Assembly (NCBI GenBank): GCA_963575745.1
Contig: CAUYUJ010014615.1
Coordinates: forward strand, 455,260-519,259
DNA from: Prorocentrum cordatum
Lineage: Eukaryota > Sar > Dinophyceae > Prorocentrales > Prorocentraceae
Length of the DNA stretch: 64,000 nt
Reading direction: 5' to 3'
The number at the start of each line of letters is the position of its first letter. Positions within the stretch are counted from its first letter, which is position 1. The notes beneath the pieces are model-generated. The model was not told the DNA's origin. It ran no database searches and worked only from the letters and a program-made list of their open reading frames with translations. The position numbers were made by a program, and so were the translations under genes. Of this stretch, positions 60,111 to 64,000 are shown in pieces.

Positions 60111-61200
60111 ACGAAAAGAGCGGGTATCGAGGGTTGGGAATATACGTGGTGAACGGCAAGCGGGCAGATAAGAACGAACAATATTAAAACGATTGGTGTT
60201 GGTATTGCTGATGCTATTGTTGTTGTTGCTGTTGCTGCTGCTGCTGGTGTTGCTGTTGTTGGTGTTGTGAGTGTTGTGATTGGTGTTGGTGTAGTTGTAG
60301 TTGATTTTGTTGTTGCTGTTGTTGTTGTTGCTGGTGTTGTTGCTGTTGTTGTTGTTGGAGGGCCGGTTTGGGCAGTACCCCGAAACGCTCGAGCGTGAGC
60401 TTCAAGTACAAAGGGAATGCGGCCAGGGCCGAGGCGAGAGCGCCAAGGGACCTGTAGGGGGTCAGCCGCAATAATTTGTTAACGAATGAACACTCTACAA
60501 GAACAGCATCAACGGTTCTCGCCGGACACTTCCTCACGGTGTATTCCCAAGTCGCGCTCTCGCGCGGGACGTCGTCGCAATGAAACAAGGAATCCCGCTC
60601 CCGCGTGGGACCTCCCTCCAGTCTTTTGAAGCGCCGCGCCCTCGACACTCAGGGATCACGCTCTTGCTGTGGGCGTCCTCGCGATTTACGTGGGAATCGC
60701 GCTACCGCTCGAGAATTCCCCGCGATACATGCAAGCGTAACAGCTTAGCGATCCGCCCGCTCGACGCAGCGGATGTCTGGGCCTGCCCGCCCGACCCGCT
60801 GGTTATGAGGTCCGCCCGCCCGACCCGTCCGTCCAGCTCTGCCGCTTGCCTTCCTGCTCCTAACCCCCCCTCCATAAGCTCGTTCGTGTTCCATCCTTCT
60901 CCCTCCCCTTTGCCCCTTCCCTCCGGGACTGGGCGGGCTCACTCTTCCAGCAGGCCCAGCCCCTGCCCTGGTCCTCCTCCTTTTGCCTCTTACGGGGTGG
61001 AGTCCTAGCGACTCCCTGCTCCGACGGGCGACGAAAGTGGTACAATTGCGCCACCCCGCCTGAGCACACAGCAAGCTCGGGCACGGACCAGAACCCAAGC
61101 CAAGCCGACGTTGCGCGCGCTCTTCCTCTGTTTTTAGGGGCTACGCAAAATGCTCGTGACAGGTAGGGAAGATCCTTCCCAAAAGGGGCACAATCGAACA
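60111..61200 (+). repeat. Tandem unit I2
   Basis: Second copy, with a GTT/GCT array (about 60200-60358) in the position of the GTT array in I1. On the minus strand, a ~48-codon frame (RESATWEYTVRKCPARTV) matches RESATWEYMVRKHPARTV of I1. An extra ~200 bp near 60900-61090 is absent from I1. Confidence 0.85.
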
Positions 61201-61480
61201 CGAAGCGGGCGGGTATCAGCTAGTGACACGCAAGCACATCAGAGCGAACAATCTTACAATGATTGAATTGCAACCAATCATAATTATTGGACCCCCATAT
61301 CCGCCCGGGCGCTCTCGACACGGCGGTGGCTGCATTTCCTTTGAAATTGAAGCTCACGCTCGAGCGTTTCGGGGTGCCGCCCACACCGGCCCCCCAACAA
61401 CAACGACGTTCCCGTGCGATTGAGAGCCCGAGATTCAGGAAGGGCGCTCTCGCATGAGACTTCCTCGCACTCTAGCACCA
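61201..61480 (+). repeat. Tandem unit I3 (partial, diverged)
   Basis: CACGCAAGCACATCAGAGCG and AACAATCTTACAATGATTG match the unit start; TTCCTCGCACTCTAG near 61463 resembles the internal box. No GTT array. Confidence 0.6.
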
Positions 61481-62159
61481 CATGGGAGTCCTTCAGAGCA
61501 GACTTGCCGCTACTTGCGGGTGCCAGACCATATCAAAAGCCCGACGGAGACGCCATATAGACCGCCGCCGGATAGGTAGTCTACGCCCAAGAACCAGCTC
61601 GACACCCAAGAAGTCCGTATCGTTTGGCCATGGGTGGCCTCGGTTCGCCTGGGAAGGCGACCGAACTTCTTACAATAATCAGTTGTCCATGTGTCCGCTT
61701 GCTATCTGACTGACGACGGCAAAAGGAGGGAGAGCGCGGGCAACAGCGCGCGCGCGCGTCCTTTTCCTATTCACCTCGTGAGCCACGAAACCTCGAAGCG
61801 CGATGCCCTCCTCATCATCTTTCTTCGGGAGGACGAAGGAGGGAAGGCAGGAGTGGAGAGGGGAAGGCCCGGAATGGTCCCACGGGGCCGCCCCACAAAA
61901 CCCAAAGCGGGGTAAAACACATGAGGAAAATGACAAAAACCGGGGAAGGGGTAGGAGCGGGGAAGCAGCAAGGCGCGGCACCGCGAACTCCTGGAAACCC
62001 ACGATGTCTGGGCACTTCCACTGAGCCCCCCCGCGGGGCCCCAAAACTCTCGGGCTCCACCCATCCCCAACTCCACCTTCTCGCTTTTCTCTGCCCCATG
62101 TGTCCACTCCTGAGCCGCCAACTCTTCCGCCTGCTTTTCCTCATCATTATCGTGCTCGC
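61481..62159. other. Unassigned DNA
   Basis: About 680 bp. No domain or family recognised. Confidence 0.45.
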
Positions 62160-62415
62160 TCTCCTCCTCCTCCTCCTCCTCCTCCTCCTCCTCCTCCTCC
62201 TCTTCTTATTTTTATTATTCGTCTTCTTCTGCTTCTTATTATTCTTATTCGTAATATTATCAGTATTCTTATTATTACTATTATTACTGTTATTAGTATT
62301 ATTGTTATTATTCCTCTTATTATTAATCTTCTTACTTAGTATTATTTGTTTGTCCTCCTCCTCCTCCTCCTCCTCCTCCTCCTCCTCCTCCTCCTCCTCC
62401 ATCCTCCTCTTCCTC
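62160..62415. repeat. CCT - TTA - CCT compound microsatellite
   Basis: CCT to about 62201, TTA/TTC variants to about 62350, CCT again to about 62410. Same order of motifs as the array at 26820-27745, but no DinoSL follows here. Confidence 0.9.
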
Positions 62416-62787
62416 CTTTCCTCTTGCTGGCACGTCGCTGACGCGGCCTCGTCTTTCTGCTAGCACTGATACTGTTATCCCCCCCTCCTCCTTTACATCC
62501 CCTCACCCCCCATCCCCACCCCCACTGGCACGACCCCAGGCGCCGGCACAGACCGAACTGGCATCCTTGACTCGCGGCAGCCTTGCCGCGTGACAGCACT
62601 GGTTCGCAACAGCCGGACCCGCATACCTCTGGGCACCGCACCCCGCGACGGCGCGACGCGAGACGACCTCCGCGCCATTGCGCCCCACCGCCGCTCCACT
62701 GGAGGAGGGCAGCCGCTCTGGCCCAGACCGCGACGCGCGAAGCACGACTATCTTCGGGCCCCCGCAGGCGACCCAGGCAACCCTGAC
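62416..62787. other. Unassigned GC-rich DNA
   Basis: About 370 bp. Nothing recognised. Confidence 0.45.
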
Positions 62788-62935
62788 TCGGCGAGCCCAG
62801 GAGGATTGCAGAGGGGGCGGGCCTTCGCAGAAGGCTTCAAAGGCCACCGGCCTTGTGAGAAACTGCCTGAGTCTCCTTCGAGGCCACGGCAGGCTTCTCC
62901 GCAAGCCGGAAGGCGTTCTCTCAGAAGCCCCGCCG
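62788..62935 (+). mobile_element. Family B element, partial copy
   Basis: GGCGAGCCCAGGAGGATTGC then AGAGGGGGCGGGCCTTCGCA matches the left end of 44600-44869; several degenerate CTTCTCAGAAG boxes follow. No right terminal repeat. Confidence 0.55.
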
Positions 62936-62944
62936 CCATCTGCT

Positions 62945-62956
62945 GCGACGACGACC

Positions 62957-63027
<71 letters not shown>

Positions 63028-63046
63028 GACGACCACGACCACGACC

Positions 63047-63110
<64 letters not shown>

Positions 63111-63112
63111 CG
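62945..63112. repeat. GACCAC then GAC microsatellite
   Basis: About eleven GACCAC hexamers then GACGAC units. Confidence 0.95.
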
Positions 63113-63462
63113 ACCGCAGCGGCGGCGGCAGCTGCGACCATGGCTGCGAGTGCGAGAACGAGCGGGGGGCGCGGCGCCTGCGAGCGGAGGGCAGGCGCCG
63201 TAGGCGAGCAGGCCGAGCAGGAGGGGGGCGGCGGGCGGGCCCCGCCGGGCCCTCATGAGAGGCCCTGAGCCGGCCGGCGGCTGCCGCCGTCGCCCTCGCG
63301 GCGCAGCAGCGGGCTGGCTGGGAGCCTCTCGAGACCGCCCCCCAGAGCCCGACCCCGAGCCGCACTCCGCCCAAAGGCGCTTCCCGCGGGCCCGCGGTTT
63401 CCGTCGCCCTGCCGGTCATCGCCGCTGGCGCCTCAGGAGGAAACCTCTCGTCCTGCGCAGGT
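63113..63462. other. Unassigned GC-rich DNA
   Basis: About 350 bp. Nothing recognised. Confidence 0.45.
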
Positions 63463-63800
63463 AGCGTGTCGTGGCGGCGGCCCCGGCGACACGCTACAGT
63501 CAAGCCACTACCAGAAGGAGCGCTAAACAAGAAATGAAGCCCGTGTTGAGCCCCCCACGGCACCTGGAAGCACAAGGAGCGCCAGCGAGCCCCTGCCGAA
63601 CCCGAACAGCTCCTTATGCTCTGCATGCTCTGCAAGCGGATAGGGTGTCGCTCCGCTCCGCGGGACGGGAGGCTGCGAAAAGTTCGGGACGTTGACGCTT
63701 GGAGACTGGGACGTGCTTAGCGTGTCGCACAGAAGCGTGGTGGCCCATAACTGGCGGCGCCAAACGATGAGCAAAAGTTCCCAACCGTACGTCCTACGCG
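63463..63800 (+). repeat. Family J repeat, copy 2
   Basis: GCGTGTCGTGGCGGCGGCCC and GGCGACACGC, then GGTGTCGCTCCGCTCCGCGG, GGGACGTTGACGCTTGG and CAACCGTACGTCCTACGC. Same block order as 43220-43620, without the CCT array. Confidence 0.75.
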
Positions 63801-64000
63801 GATACCTCTATAATAAATACATGAATGTGTATGAACAGTTGCATGCGTACGTACATGTATGCAAATAGGTGAGGTAGCAATGTGCAGATATCAATGTTTA
63901 CGTATCGATGTGTGTATGTATGGATGTATGTAAGTATGTATTGTTTATGTGTGTATGTATGTATGTATGTGTGGTTGCATGTAGGTATGTATGTATGTAT
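63801..64000. repeat. GTAT tetranucleotide array, reaching the window end
   Basis: Diffuse GTATGTATG/GTACGTACATG units, complement of the TACA type at 3888-4762, continuing off the window. Confidence 0.9.

Overview
The window looks like nuclear DNA of a dinoflagellate. The strongest evidence is a perfect 22-nt copy of the dinoflagellate trans-spliced leader (DinoSL) at 27743-27764. It sits at the 5' end of a LINE-type retroelement and is not followed by a GT donor, so it is a reverse-transcribed relic and not an SL-RNA gene. Supporting signs are high GC, very few credible genes, and enormous CCT/GGA, TACA, TCA and GGCGTC microsatellites. There are also long minus-strand Gly/Leu/Trp-rich frames made by an 11-bp repeat, which from memory I associate with Prorocentrum-type genomes; the genus is only a guess. 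Most long open frames here are stop-poor low-complexity shadows and are not annotated as genes.

Layout. 0-8.4 kb: microsatellites, hairpin elements and GC-rich DNA without a confident gene. 8.4-9.6 kb: a probable terminal exon on the minus strand with a CxxC zinc-ribbon-like C-terminus, preceded by a 640-bp pyrimidine tract. 9.7-12.1 kb: TIR elements and a cruciform-forming unit. 12.7-16.1 kb: minus-strand decayed coding sequence (coiled coil, endonuclease-like segment, a charged ORF) interrupted by two TIR elements. 18.2-18.9 kb: short-unit arrays. 20.5-26.6 kb: TIR elements and blocks of an 11-bp repeat. 26.8-31.5 kb: a compound microsatellite, then the DinoSL-headed LINE with ORF1 and an endonuclease/reverse transcriptase ORF2, both broken, ending in a 100-N gap. 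31.6-34.5 kb: a TCA array and two 18-bp minisatellites in inverted orientation. 34.5-37.5 kb: three tandem units of about 1.04 kb, each with an alignable minus-strand open frame. 37.7-38.9 kb: GGCGTC and 75-bp repeats. 40.6-43.1 kb: a 2.5-kb TIR-bounded insertion carrying a 160-bp satellite and the C-terminal exon of a Pif1-like helicase. 43-50.7 kb: hairpin elements and 11-bp-repeat blocks. 51.8-54.8 kb: three satellites, two of them inverted relatives of the 34-kb locus. 55-64 kb: more 11-bp-repeat blocks, one TIR element, a tandem segmental repeat, microsatellites.

The unifying theme is mobile and tandem DNA. The most informative hidden signal is a family (called A here) of about 16 elements with roughly 30-bp terminal inverted repeats and 8-bp target-site duplications, nearly all in one orientation. 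One large copy carries coding sequence, and one copy inserted into a reading frame supplies its stop codon. Family names A, B, C, D, E, F, G, H, I, J, K, L, M and N are local labels. All alignments and counts were made by eye.
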